A stretch of DNA of 64,000 bases from Microbacterium protaetiae (lineage in GTDB: Bacteria > Actinomycetota > Actinomycetes > Actinomycetales > Microbacteriaceae), in NCBI RefSeq assembly GCF_004135285.1, contig NZ_CP035494.1, positions 310,001-374,000 of the forward strand, written 5' to 3'. Both the position numbers and the translations under genes were made by a program. The notes beneath the pieces were generated by a model that was not told the DNA's origin, did not search any database, and was given only the letters and a program-made list of their open reading frames with translations. Shown here in pieces: positions 37,619 through 46,771 of this stretch; positions within the stretch are counted from its first letter, which is position 1; each line of letters begins with the position of its first letter.

Positions 37619-37912
37619 CCCAATCTCCTCTCACCTGTTCACTACTGGTGGCGGGGAGCCAGAAAGGTCAGGAGTCTGACGCGCGTGCTCTAAGGCGACA
37701 ATCCACGGGTCCCGTGGCGGCTTCCCGTACCAAGCTGAGTCACGGACTTTCCGCACCACAGTTGAATCGGCATCAGCCACCAGCTACCAACAGCATCCGC
37801 GCCTCGCGACCGCACCACAAGAGGCGACCACCTCACCACATTTCCCATCCACCACGGCCCACCCCGCCGCGCATAGCTGAGTTCTGAACGCGCGACGTGG
37901 GCAACACCGCCG
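37619..37912 (-). ncRNA. candidate IS110 bridge-RNA region (copy B)
   Basis: Same leader as in copy A, with three single-base differences from it seen by eye (for example CATCCACCACGG here against CATCCGCCACGG). Assigned by position only. Confidence 0.4.
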
Positions 37913-37965
37913 GCACCGCCGACAACTCGCCGGCAGCCGCACCGCCGGGAACCCCGCCGCAGCCG

Positions 37966-38014
37966 TCAGTCGCCGAAGCCCTCGGCGATCAGCTCGATGA
38001 GCTCTTCGCGCTCC
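37966..38014 (-). pseudogene. duplicated 3' end of add
   Basis: 49 bp identical to the last codons and stop of the intact adenosine deaminase gene (39630-39678), cut at the CT where IS110 copy C begins. It has no start and is not expressed as a protein. Confidence 0.9.
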
Positions 38015-38055
38015 TGACGTGTAAATGGGGAACGTGCGGGCTGCTCCTGGTTGGG

Positions 38056-39282
38056 TCAGGCGGCGGGTGCGAGGGTGACTTTGTAGCCGAGGTGTTCGAG
38101 TGCTCGGAGGTGCGATTTCTTCTGGCGTTCGGTATTCGCTGGCGGGGGTGTCAGATCGGTGAATGCTTCGCCGCGGGAGAGCATGTTCCATACCGCGGTA
38201 AGGATCGCGTGTTCGGTGGCTACGAGGGCTCGCATTTTCCCGCGGCGTGCGGAGATGCGGCGTTGACGGCGGGCGAGGTACGTGTTGGAGCCCTTCTTCG
38301 CGTTGCTGCTGGCTGCGTTGCCGAGCGCTTCTTTGAGGTAACGGTTCCCGGGCCGGGTGGTGCTCGATTTCCGTTTCCCGGCGGACTCGTGCATCCCGGG
38401 CGATACACCCGCCCAGGACGCGAGGTGGGCCGCGGTCGGGAAGATCGACATGTCCCCGCCGGTCTCGGCGATGATCACATCAGCGGTCGGTTCCGCGATT
38501 CCCGGGATCGTGGTCAACAGCTCCCGGGCGAGACGAAAGGGCGCGATCTCCTCCTCGATACGCGCCGTGAGCGCATCGATCTGACCGGTGAGCAAGTCGT
38601 AGTGCGTCAGGTGCTGGCCGACCATGAACGCGTCATGTTCCGTGAACCTGCCGGTAAGCGCGGCGGCCAACTCGTCCTGGGTCGCTCTCATGCGCGGGTG
38701 CGCGAGCGCGGCAAGCGAGCGGGGGTCCCGTTCCCCGGCCACGAGCGCGTCCAGCATCCGGCGCGCGGAGACACCATTCAAATCGGCCACCACGACGGAC
38801 AGTTTCGTGCCGGACGATTCCAGCGACTTCTCCAACCGCTGCTTGACCCGGGTGCGGTCATGGACGAGCATCTGACGGGCCCGGGTCAGGTCCCGCAACC
38901 GGCGGATATCCGGCGCGGGCACGAACGAGGCCCGCAACAGCCCGTGCGCACCCAGATCCGCCAGCCATGCCGCATCAGACACGTCCGACTTCCGGCCCGG
39001 GATGTTCCTGGCCTGCCGGGCGTTGACGAGCATCACTGGCAGCCCGGTCGCTTCCATCGGATAGTAGAACGGCTTCCAGTAATCACTGGTCGCTTCCATC
39101 ACCACCGTGGTCACCCCCTGCGAGCGCAGGAAATCGGCGAGTTCGAGGACCTGACCCGTCATCGAGCCCCACGTCGTGACCTGCGTGGACACCTTCCCAC
39201 CCTCGGACTGCACCCGAATGGCTACCTTGGCATCCCTCTTTGAGATATCGATCCCCGCCGCTCGAGGATGCAACAGATCCAT
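38056..39282 (-). CDS. IS110-family transposase (copy C)
   Basis: 408 residues, identical to the other two copies with all catalytic residues intact. The leader up to 39576 keeps the hairpin (39367-39381). Its stop lies 42 bp from the left end of the element. Confidence 0.95.
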   Translation of the reverse strand: MDLLHPRAAGIDISKRDAKVAIRVQSEGGKVSTQVTTWGSMTGQVLELADFLRSQGVTTVVMEATSDYWKPFYYPMEATGLPVMLVNARQARNIPGRKSDVSDAAWLADLGAHGLLRASFVPAPDIRRLRDLTRARQMLVHDRTRVKQRLEKSLESSGTKLSVVVADLNGVSARRMLDALVAGERDPRSLAALAHPRMRATQDELAAALTGRFTEHDAFMVGQHLTHYDLLTGQIDALTARIEEEIAPFRLARELLTTIPGIAEPTADVIIAETGGDMSIFPTAAHLASWAGVSPGMHESAGKRKSSTTRPGNRYLKEALGNAASSNAKKGSNTYLARRQRRISARRGKMRALVATEHAILTAVWNMLSRGEAFTDLTPPPANTERQKKSHLRALEHLGYKVTLAPAA

Positions 39283-39576
39283 CCCAATCTCCTCTCACCT
39301 GTTCACTACTGGTGGCGGGGAGCCAGAAAGGTCAGGAGTCTGACGCGCGTGCTCTAAGGCGACAATCCACGGGTCCCGTGGCGGCTTCCCGTACCAAGCT
39401 GAGTCACGGACTTTCCGCACCACAGTTGAATCGGCATCAGCCACCAGCTACCAACAGCATCCGCGCCTCGCGACCGCACCACAAGAGGCGACCACCTCAC
39501 CACATTTCCCATCCACCACGGCCCACCCCGCCGCGCATAGCTGAGTTCTGAACGCGCGACGTGGGCAACACCGCCG
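39283..39576 (-). ncRNA. candidate IS110 bridge-RNA region (copy C)
   Basis: Identical to the copy B leader by eye. It lies 53 bp past the add stop codon, on the same strand as add, so read-through from the nucleoside operon could transcribe it together with the transposase. Confidence 0.4.
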
Positions 39577-39629
39577 GCACCGCCGACAACTCGCCGGCAG
39601 CCGCACCGCCGGGAACCCCGCCGCAGCCG

Positions 39630-40745
39630 TCAGTCGCCGAAGCCCTCGGCGATCAGCTCGATGAGCTCTTCGCGCTCCTCGATCGGCAGGAACGCCGCGG
39701 CGGCGGCGTTCAGCTGGAACGTCTCGAGGTCAGCCAGGTCGTAGTCGAACGTCTCGGCCAGCAGCGCCAGTTCACGGGTGAGCGAAGTGCGGCTCATCGT
39801 GCGGTTGTCGACGTTCACCGTCACGGCGAAACCCACCTGGTAGAGCAGGTCGAACGGGTGGTCGGCCAGCACGTTGCCCCACGCCGCGATGGCACCGGTC
39901 TGCAGGTTCGAGCTGGGCGAGAGCTCGAGCGGAATCTCCCGATCGCGCACCCACTGGGCCAGCGACCCCAGCCGCACCTGCACATCGTCGCCGTCTTCCG
40001 AGATCGTCTCGATGTCTTCGGCCACGCGCACGCCGTGGCCCAGCCGCAGCGCGCGCCCGTCGATCAGCGCCGAGCGGATCGAGTCGACGCCGGCTGCCTC
40101 GCCCGCGTGCACGGTGGCCGGGAAGAATTCCGCGGCGAGATAGTCGAACGCCTCACGCAGCCGCGACGGAGGAAAGCCGTCTTCGGGTCCGGCGATGTCG
40201 AATCCGACCGCTCCCCGGTCGCGCCACGACACGGCGAGCTTCGCGATCTCGAGAGCGCGGTCGGTGTGGCGCATGGCACTGATCAGCTGCCCCACGCGGA
40301 TGTCGCGCCCGGCCGCGTGCGCGGCATCCTGCCCCTGCTCGATGCCCTCCTGCACGGCGGCGACGGCCTCGTCCAGGCTCAGCCCACCGTTCAGGTGCTG
40401 CTCGGGCGCCCAGCGCACCTCGGCGTAGATGACGCCGTCGGCCACGAGGTCGTCGACGAACTCGCGTGCCACACGGGTCAGCCCCTCGCGGGTCTGCATG
40501 ACAGCGATCGTCAGGTCGAAGGTCTTCAGGTACTCGACCAGCGAGCCGGAGTCGCTCTGTCGGGCGAACCAGTCGCCCAGCGCTGCCGCGTCATGCTCGG
40601 GAACCTCGATGCCCGCGGCATCCGCGAGCTCGATGATGGTCGCCGGACGAACGCCGCCGTCGAGGTGGTCGTGCAGCGAAATCTTCGGAAGGCTGCGCAG
40701 TGAGACGCCGCCGATGCGGGCGTCGCCGTTCTGGTCGATGGGCAT
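39630..40745 (-). CDS. add: adenosine deaminase
   Basis: A 371-residue zinc enzyme turning adenosine into inosine. Metal ligands are in HDHLDGG (near residue 27), the catalytic Glu and His are in TVHAGEAAGVDSIR and ALRLGHGVR, and LELSPSSNLQTG and VNVDNRTMSRTSL complete the signature. The gene is intact; its last 49 bp are also copied upstream of IS110 copy C. It has AAGGAGC before ATG 40745 and follows deoA after 30 bp, as the last gene of the nucleoside operon. Confidence 0.96.
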   Translation of the reverse strand: MPIDQNGDARIGGVSLRSLPKISLHDHLDGGVRPATIIELADAAGIEVPEHDAAALGDWFARQSDSGSLVEYLKTFDLTIAVMQTREGLTRVAREFVDDLVADGVIYAEVRWAPEQHLNGGLSLDEAVAAVQEGIEQGQDAAHAAGRDIRVGQLISAMRHTDRALEIAKLAVSWRDRGAVGFDIAGPEDGFPPSRLREAFDYLAAEFFPATVHAGEAAGVDSIRSALIDGRALRLGHGVRVAEDIETISEDGDDVQVRLGSLAQWVRDREIPLELSPSSNLQTGAIAAWGNVLADHPFDLLYQVGFAVTVNVDNRTMSRTSLTRELALLAETFDYDLADLETFQLNAAAAAFLPIEEREELIELIAEGFGD

Positions 40746-40775
40746 GATGCTCCTTGCACGTGGTGGGATGCCGCG

Positions 40776-42059
40776 TCACGCGGTGATGCGCTCGACAATG
40801 ATCGAGCGAGGTTCGGTGCTCTCGCCGATGCTGTACGCATTCTCGAGGGCTTCGAGGGCGCGCGGCAGACGCGAGGCGTCGTCGGCGCCGAGCGTGAGCA
40901 GCGGCTGACCGGCGACCACGCTATCACCCGGCTTGACGTGCAGTTCGATGCCGGCGGCGTGCACCACGCGATCTTGCGGCCGCGCGCGGCCCGCACCCAG
41001 CCGCCAGGCGGCGATGCCCACGGCCCACGCGTCGAGGCGGGTGAGCACGCCGGATGCCGCGGCCGTGACCGTGTGCGTCTCGCGGGGCGTGGGCAGCTCG
41101 GCGTCGGGATCGCCGCCCTGCGCACGGATCATCGCGCGCCACACGTCCATGGCACGACCGTTGTGCAGAGCGGCTTCGACGTCGGCGTCGGGCTGCCCGG
41201 CCAGAGCAAGCATCTCGCGGGCCAGCGCGACGGTCAGTTCGACCACGTCGGCCGGTCCCCCGCCGGCGAGCACCTCGATCGACTCGCGCACCTCGTTGGC
41301 GTTGCCCACGGCCCGCCCGAGCGGCGTGTTCATGTCGGTGATCAGGGCCGTCGTCGACACTCCCGAATCGGTGCCCAGCGCCACCATCGTGCGGGCCAGT
41401 TCGCGCGCGCGTTCAAGGTCGTGCATGAACGCGCCCGAGCCCACCTTGACATCGAGCACGAGCGCGTCGGTGCCCTCGGCGATCTTCTTCGACATGATGC
41501 TCGAGGCGATCAGCGGCACCGCTTCGACCGTGCCGGTCACATCGCGCAGCGCATACAGCCGCTTGTCGGCCGGGGCCAGGCCCGAGCCGGCAGCGCAGAT
41601 GACGGCCCCGAGATCGCGCAGCTGGTCGCGCATTTCGTCGTTCGAAAGCGCGGCCCGCCACCCCGGGATCGACTCCAGTTTGTCGAGCGTGCCGCCGGTG
41701 TGGCCGAGCCCGCGGCCCGACAGCTGCGGAACCGCGACGCCGAACGAGGCCACGAGCGGCGCCAACGGCAGGGTGATCTTGTCGCCCACTCCGCCGGTGG
41801 AGTGTTTGTCGACGGTGTGCTTGCCCAGTCCGGCGAAGCTCATGCGCTCGCCCGAGGCGATCATCGCGTCGGTCATCACACGGATCTCGTCACGGCTCAT
41901 GCCGTTGAGCAGCACCGCCATCGCGAACGCCGACATCTGCGCATCGGTGACGTATTCGCGGGTGTACGCGTCGATCATCCAACGCAGTGCGTCTTCGGAA
42001 AGCCCGGTCTTGTCACGCTGGGCGCGAATGACGTCGACGGCGTCGAACGGCTCGGTCAT
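40776..42059 (-). CDS. deoA: thymidine/pyrimidine-nucleoside phosphorylase
   Basis: A 427-residue phosphorylase splitting thymidine (or uridine) with phosphate into base and (deoxy)ribose 1-phosphate. The phosphate-binding signature is KHSTGGVGDKITLPLAP, followed by SGRGLGHTGGTLDKLE, and the C-terminal PYNP domain has GVLTRLDAWAVGIAAWRLGAGR. ATG 42059 is chosen over a longer frame because it follows GGAGAAGAG and starts the conserved N-terminus (MTEPFDAVDVIRAQRDK). It sits between cdd and add in the operon. Confidence 0.95.
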   Translation of the reverse strand: MTEPFDAVDVIRAQRDKTGLSEDALRWMIDAYTREYVTDAQMSAFAMAVLLNGMSRDEIRVMTDAMIASGERMSFAGLGKHTVDKHSTGGVGDKITLPLAPLVASFGVAVPQLSGRGLGHTGGTLDKLESIPGWRAALSNDEMRDQLRDLGAVICAAGSGLAPADKRLYALRDVTGTVEAVPLIASSIMSKKIAEGTDALVLDVKVGSGAFMHDLERARELARTMVALGTDSGVSTTALITDMNTPLGRAVGNANEVRESIEVLAGGGPADVVELTVALAREMLALAGQPDADVEAALHNGRAMDVWRAMIRAQGGDPDAELPTPRETHTVTAAASGVLTRLDAWAVGIAAWRLGAGRARPQDRVVHAAGIELHVKPGDSVVAGQPLLTLGADDASRLPRALEALENAYSIGESTEPRSIIVERITA

Positions 42060-42129
42060 GATTGTCTCTTCTCCATCGTGTCGGCCCGCCGACGCTCGCT
42101 CAACGAGCGGCATCCTCGCTCACGTGCGC

Positions 42130-42570
42130 TCAACGCGCGGCCGCTTCCAGATCACGAGGGCCGAAGGCGTCGGGCAGCACTTCGTCGATCGTGCGGATGC
42201 CCGAGACCGTGTCCAGCAGCATCCCGGTGATGGCGTGCTCGAACAGCAGCTGACGGCACCGGCCGCACGGCATGATCGTGTCGCCCTCGCCGTTGACGCA
42301 CACGAACGCCACGAGGTGCCCGCCACCCGACATGTGCAGGTGAGAGACCAGCCCGCACTCCGCGCACAGCGTGACCCCGTACGACGCATTCTCGACGTTG
42401 CAGCCGGCCACGATCCGTCCGTCGGTGACCAGTGCGGCCGCGCCCACGCGATACCTCGAGTACGGCGCGTAGGCGCGCCCGGCGGCCTCGCGCGCCGCCG
42501 CATGCAGTGCGTCCCAGTCGATGTCGGTCACGATCTCCTCCGCTGTTCTGGATGCCGCAGCCGCGGTCAT
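42130..42570 (-). CDS. cdd: cytidine deaminase
   Basis: A 146-residue zinc enzyme converting cytidine to uridine. The zinc site has C69-A-E71 (VTLCAECGLV) and PCGRC (residues 101-105), and PYSRYRVGAAAL and GCNVENASYG are the substrate blocks. Its ATG overlaps the stop codon of the upstream permease gene (ATGA). The start gives the normal length of a homotetrameric cytidine deaminase. Confidence 0.96.
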   Translation of the reverse strand: MTAAAASRTAEEIVTDIDWDALHAAAREAAGRAYAPYSRYRVGAAALVTDGRIVAGCNVENASYGVTLCAECGLVSHLHMSGGGHLVAFVCVNGEGDTIMPCGRCRQLLFEHAITGMLLDTVSGIRTIDEVLPDAFGPRDLEAAAR

Positions 42571-43841
42571 CCCTTGATGTAGGGTTTTCCGTCGGCGGCC
42601 GGGGCCGTGATCTTGCCGGCGAAGCCCGCCACCGCGAGGATCGTCACCACGTACGGCAGCATGAGCATGAACTCGCTGGGGATCGGGGTCTTCAACACCG
42701 TGAGCAGGTTCTGCAGGTTCGTCGCGAAGCCGAACAGCAGCGCGGCCAGGGTCGCCTTGATCGGATCCCACCCGCCGAAGATGACGGCGGCCAACGCGAT
42801 GAAGCCGAGGCCCGCGGTCATGTCCTTCGTGAATTGCGGCACCGACACCAGCGTGAAATAGGCACCCCCGATGCCGGCGATCGCCCCGGCCAGCAGCACA
42901 TTCCAGAACCGCGTCGGGTTGACCTTGATGCCCACGGTGTCGGCGGCCTGCGGGTGCTCGCCGACCGCACGCAGTCGCAGTCCCCAGCGGGTGCGGTACA
43001 TCCCCCAGGCGACCACGGCGATCACCACGTACATCAGGTACACGATGAACGTCTGGTTGAAAAAGACCGGGCCGATCACCGGGATGTCGCCCAGCAGCGG
43101 GATCTTCCACCGCGGAAAGCCGACGGCCGTGTTCAACGCGGCCTCGTTGGGCGCCAGCAGGGCACCGTAGAGAAAGCCGGTCAGCCCCGACGCGAACACG
43201 TTGAGCACGACGCCGACGATGATCTGGTCGACCAGGTACTTGATGGCGAACGCGGCCAGGATGAAGGCGACGAACACGCCGCCGATCATCGCGCCGATCA
43301 GGCCCACGAACGGGTTGTGCGTGATGCTCGAGAGAATCACCGCCGCAAAGGCGCCCAGCAACAGCTGCGCCTCGATGGCGATGTTGACCACGCCGCCGCG
43401 CTCGCCGATCACACCGGCCAGAGCGCCGTAGACCAGCGGCACCGACAGCGAGAGCGCGCCGGCGAGCGTGCCGGCCACCGGCACGACGCCGCCGTCTTGC
43501 GCGGCCCAGGTGAGGAAGGCGAACATCGCCATCACGGCGAAGACGATCGACAGCCAGAGCCCGGTGCGGCGGTAGGCCGCGGCATCCCACCACGTCCACG
43601 CGGTGAGCACGGCCAGGATCACCCACGCGATCCAGACGGTCGGCGCCGACGGCACGTGGATGTCGGCGAGGTCGAACGAGACGCGATCGCTGATCTGGAA
43701 GATGCTCTCGCCGGTGACCGGCGAGAGCAGGAACAGCACGCCCAGCAGCACCGTGACGATCGTCAGGGTGATCGGCAGCTTGAAGTGCCGGGTGCGCACG
43801 ACGGTGAAGTCGGCGGCGTTCGTGGCGGTCAGCGCGGTCAT
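42567..43841 (-). CDS. nucleoside ABC transporter permease 2
   Basis: A 424-residue membrane protein of the BPD_transp_2 family with about ten transmembrane segments, including a longer N-terminal part than E. coli RbsC. Motifs are VYGALAGVIGERGGVVNIAIEAQLLLGAF and PTRFWNVLLAGAIAGIGGAYF, typical of the YufQ/NupQ permeases of the BMP-type transporter. ATG 43841 overlaps the stop of the other permease gene by four bases. Confidence 0.9.
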   Translation of the reverse strand: MTALTATNAADFTVVRTRHFKLPITLTIVTVLLGVLFLLSPVTGESIFQISDRVSFDLADIHVPSAPTVWIAWVILAVLTAWTWWDAAAYRRTGLWLSIVFAVMAMFAFLTWAAQDGGVVPVAGTLAGALSLSVPLVYGALAGVIGERGGVVNIAIEAQLLLGAFAAVILSSITHNPFVGLIGAMIGGVFVAFILAAFAIKYLVDQIIVGVVLNVFASGLTGFLYGALLAPNEAALNTAVGFPRWKIPLLGDIPVIGPVFFNQTFIVYLMYVVIAVVAWGMYRTRWGLRLRAVGEHPQAADTVGIKVNPTRFWNVLLAGAIAGIGGAYFTLVSVPQFTKDMTAGLGFIALAAVIFGGWDPIKATLAALLFGFATNLQNLLTVLKTPIPSEFMLMLPYVVTILAVAGFAGKITAPAADGKPYIKG

Positions 43842-45187
43842 GAGGCCACCGCCTTCTTCTCGTCGTCGCGCGCTCGGGCCTTGGCCAGTCGGGCGCGTTT
43901 GCGAGCCGAACGCTCGGCCTCGTCTTTGGGCAGGAAGAAGATCGTGCGCACCAGCGGCGGCGCGGCGATGAACAGCACGATGAGCGATTCGACGACGAGC
44001 ACGATGTCGACGGGGATGCTCTGGGCTGCCTGCATGTTGAACGATCCGGCCTTCAGCGCCCCGAACAGCAGACCGGCCCAGAACGTGCCCCAGGCGCGGG
44101 AGCGACCGAGCAGGGCCACCGTGATGGCGTCGAAGCCGATGCCCGCATCGATCCCGTCGCCGAAACCGCTGGTGACCGAGCCGAGGATCTGGTTCATGCC
44201 GGCAAGGCCGGCCAGACCTCCGGCGATGAGCATCGCGTAGACATACATGCGCTGCACGCTGATGCCGGCAGCCCGGGCAGCATGCGGGTTCTCGCCGACC
44301 GCACGCAGACGAAAGCCCAGGCTGGAGTGCTCGATGAGCCACCACACGATCACCGTCGCGATCACAACAGCCGGGAACCCCCAGTTCAGCAGCGGGAACT
44401 GCGCACCGAACAACGAGGGGAACTGCGCCGATTCTGGCGTGGCCATCGAGATCGGCTGATTCGAGCCGGGCTTCTGCAGCAGCCCCGGGGTGCGGATCAT
44501 CCAGCGCACCAGGTACAGCGCCACATAGTTGAGCATGATCGTGAGGATCACCTCGTGCGCGCCGGTGCGCGCCTTGAGCAGGCCGGCGATCGCTCCCCAC
44601 ACCGCACCGCCGACGATGCCGGCGACGATCGTCAGCGGCAGGTGGATCCACATCGGCAGGTCGAGGCCGAACGTGGCCAGCGCCGCGGTCGCGCAGGCGA
44701 CCAGGATCTGGCCGCGGGCACCGATGTTGAAAAGGCCGGAGCGGAAGGCGAGCGCGACGCCGAGGCCGGCGGCGATCAACGGAGCCGCGAACCCGAGGGT
44801 GTTGGTCAGCGGCAGGATGAACGCCGTGAAAGTGTGGGCCCCGGGGTTGACCACCGCGCCCTGGAACAGCGCGTAGTAGCCACCGGAGACCGCCTGCCAG
44901 ATGGCGACAAGCATGTCCTGCGGCCGCGCGAAGAAGTACCCCGCGGTCTTCTGCACGTCTTCATCGGTGACGGCGATGAGAATGCCGCCCACGATCATCG
45001 AGGCGACGATGGCCAGGATCGTGGTCACGACCGATCCGCGCAGGATCTCACGCATCAGCTGATTCGAGCGCGGCGCCGGGGGGATCTCTGCGGAGGCCTG
45101 ACCGGTGAGGGGGCCGGATGCCGCGGGCAACTGCTCAGGCGGAAGCCCTGACGGCTCGGATGCTGCTCCGGGAACGCGGTCGCTCAT
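43838..45187 (-). CDS. nucleoside ABC transporter permease 1
   Basis: A 449-residue membrane protein with about ten transmembrane segments, starting with a 45-residue hydrophilic N-terminus. FRSGLFNIGARGQILVACATAAL and ENPHAARAAGISVQRMYVYAMLIAGGLAGLAG are the substrate-channel blocks of the YufP/NupP type. It overlaps the ATPase stop and the second permease start by four bases each, so the components are coupled. Confidence 0.9.
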   Translation of the reverse strand: MSDRVPGAASEPSGLPPEQLPAASGPLTGQASAEIPPAPRSNQLMREILRGSVVTTILAIVASMIVGGILIAVTDEDVQKTAGYFFARPQDMLVAIWQAVSGGYYALFQGAVVNPGAHTFTAFILPLTNTLGFAAPLIAAGLGVALAFRSGLFNIGARGQILVACATAALATFGLDLPMWIHLPLTIVAGIVGGAVWGAIAGLLKARTGAHEVILTIMLNYVALYLVRWMIRTPGLLQKPGSNQPISMATPESAQFPSLFGAQFPLLNWGFPAVVIATVIVWWLIEHSSLGFRLRAVGENPHAARAAGISVQRMYVYAMLIAGGLAGLAGMNQILGSVTSGFGDGIDAGIGFDAITVALLGRSRAWGTFWAGLLFGALKAGSFNMQAAQSIPVDIVLVVESLIVLFIAAPPLVRTIFFLPKDEAERSARKRARLAKARARDDEKKAVAS

Positions 45188-46698
45188 GCGGCATCCTCCG
45201 TCGGGTTCTCTCCGGCCATCATGAGGCCGAGCACGTCGCGCGGGGTGTCGGCGGGGACGATCCCGACGATACCGCCGCGGTACATCACCGCGATGCGGTC
45301 GGCGAGCGCGACGACTTCGTCGAGCTCGGTGGAGACGACCAGAACCGGGACTGAGGCATCCCGGGTCGCGATGATGCGTTTGTGGATGAACTCGATCGAG
45401 CCGACATCGACGCCTCGGGTCGGCTGCGAAGCCAGCAGAAGCTTCAGCTCGCGGCTGAGCTCGCGGGCGATGACGACCTTCTGCTGATTGCCGCCCGACA
45501 GTGACCCGGCGGGGCTGGCCGGGCCCTGGGTGCGGATGTCGAACTCGGTGATCTTCTCGCGGGCGAAAGCGTCAAGCGCAGCCCGTCGGATCGTTCCCGC
45601 GGTGCGGAACTGCGCATCGCCGCTGCGGTCGAGGATGAGGTTCTCGGCCACCGTGAAGCTGCCCACCAGTCCGTCTTCCTGCCGGTCTTCGGGCACGAAG
45701 CCGACTCCGGCGTCGAGCACATCTCGCACGCTGCGGCCGACGAGCTCTTCGCCGCCGAGCGTGACCGAGCCGGTGACCCGCTCTTGCAGGCCGACGATGG
45801 CTTCGGCCAGCTCGGTCTGGCCGTTGCCCTGCACCCCGGCCACGGCCAGGACCTCACCCGGGTGCACGTCGAAATCGATCCCGTCGACCACGACGGTGCC
45901 GTCGGCGGCGAGCACGCGCAGATCGCGCACCTGCAGCCCGCCTGCCTGCGGCTGCGAGGGCCCCTTCTGCACGGTCAGCTCGACCGCACGGCCCACCATC
46001 ATCGAGGCCAGCTCGGTGTTGGTGGCGGTCGGGCTGGCCTCGCCGACGACCTTGCCCAGGCGCACGACGGTGATGCGGTCGGCGACCTCGCGCACCTCAC
46101 GGAGTTTGTGCGTGATGAACACGATGGCCGTGCCCTCGTCACGCAGCTGGCGCATGATCGCCATGAACTCGTCGGTCTCTTGCGGGGTCAGCACCGCGGT
46201 GGGCTCGTCGAAGATCAGGATCTTCGCGTCGTGGGCGAGCGCCTTGACGATCTCGACCCGCTGCTGCACACCCACCGGCAGGTCGCCCACCCGGGCGTCG
46301 GGGTCGAGGTGGAATCCGAACCGATCGGCCAGTTCGCTGACACGGCGACGCGCGGCGCCGATGTCGAGAGCGCCGAGCGCCCTGGTCTGCTCGTGGCCGA
46401 GCATGAGGTTCTCGGCGACGGTGAACACCGGGATGAGCATGAAGTGCTGATGCACCATGCCGATGCCGGCAGCGATGGCGTCACCGGGCCCGCTGAAGTG
46501 CTGTGTGACGCCGTCGAGCAGGATCTCGCCCTCGTCGGCCTGATAGAGGCCGTAGAGAACGTTCATCAGGGTGGATTTACCGGCCCCGTTCTCGCCGAGC
46601 AGCGCATGGATCTCACCGCTGCGCAACTCAAGATCGATGTGATCGTTGGCGACAAGGCTTCCGAAGCGTTTGGTGACGCCCCGCAGCTCCAGCTTCAT
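45184..46698 (-). CDS. nucleoside ABC transporter ATP-binding protein (two ABC domains)
   Basis: A 504-residue protein with two ABC modules, as in the YufO/NupO and sugar (RbsA-like) type. The first has Walker A GENGAGKST and Walker B ILIFDEPTAVLTPQE; the second has a degenerate Walker A region (VAGVQGNGQTEL), LSGGNQQKVVIAREL and LASQPTRGVDVGS. The degenerate second site is normal for the family. ATG 46698 is chosen because TAGGGT lies 7 nt before it; a GTG three codons upstream is possible. Confidence 0.92.
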   Translation of the reverse strand: MKLELRGVTKRFGSLVANDHIDLELRSGEIHALLGENGAGKSTLMNVLYGLYQADEGEILLDGVTQHFSGPGDAIAAGIGMVHQHFMLIPVFTVAENLMLGHEQTRALGALDIGAARRRVSELADRFGFHLDPDARVGDLPVGVQQRVEIVKALAHDAKILIFDEPTAVLTPQETDEFMAIMRQLRDEGTAIVFITHKLREVREVADRITVVRLGKVVGEASPTATNTELASMMVGRAVELTVQKGPSQPQAGGLQVRDLRVLAADGTVVVDGIDFDVHPGEVLAVAGVQGNGQTELAEAIVGLQERVTGSVTLGGEELVGRSVRDVLDAGVGFVPEDRQEDGLVGSFTVAENLILDRSGDAQFRTAGTIRRAALDAFAREKITEFDIRTQGPASPAGSLSGGNQQKVVIARELSRELKLLLASQPTRGVDVGSIEFIHKRIIATRDASVPVLVVSTELDEVVALADRIAVMYRGGIVGIVPADTPRDVLGLMMAGENPTEDAA

Positions 46699-46705
46699 AG
46701 TGTGC

Positions 46706-46711
46706 ACCCTA
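46706..46711 (-). promoter_or_regulatory. hexamer TAGGGT before the ATPase gene
   Basis: Minus-strand TAGGGT is 7 nt before ATG 46698, suggesting an internal leaderless promoter within the operon. Confidence 0.4.
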
Positions 46712-46771
46712 TCGAGCGAACGGCCGTCGGGCGAGGGCTGTATGCCCCCGCCCGACGACCGGATGGACTGC

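Larger units (their letters stand above)
36351..37912 (-). mobile_element. IS110-family element, copy B
   Basis: Offset from copy A is exactly 1,742 bp. It starts with TGACGTGTAAATGGGG after a CT dinucleotide (36350-36351) in the flank CCGAAATGAG. No base difference from copy C was seen by eye over the whole element. The right flank leads into the duplicated end of the adenosine deaminase gene. Confidence 0.85.
38015..39576 (-). mobile_element. IS110-family element, copy C
   Basis: Offset from copy B is exactly 1,664 bp. Its left end abuts the duplicated add fragment at GCGCTCC|TGACGTG, and its right flank is the native sequence downstream of add. It arose by duplication of copy B, not by a separate insertion, since both flanks are copies of sequence next to copy B. 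Confidence 0.85.
36351..39678. repeat. 1,664-bp tandem duplication (IS110 plus 3' end of add)
   Basis: Unit 1 is 36351-38014 and unit 2 is 38015-39678. Each unit holds one IS110 element, about 53 bp of intergenic DNA and the last 49 bp of add. Both units appear identical. The outer left breakpoint is C-T|GACGTG and the breakpoint in add is GCGCTC-CT-CGATCGG, so the junction between the units shares only CT with either parent. Confidence 0.9.

Noticed and set aside
37897..39243. 448-residue plus-strand ORF across IS110 copy C
   Set aside because: It is antisense to the transposase and joins the duplicated add end by chance; the same shadow occurs in all IS copies.
34609..39576. composite transposon carried by flanking IS copies
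   Set aside because: The DNA between copies holds no cargo gene, and copies B and C are explained by one tandem duplication.
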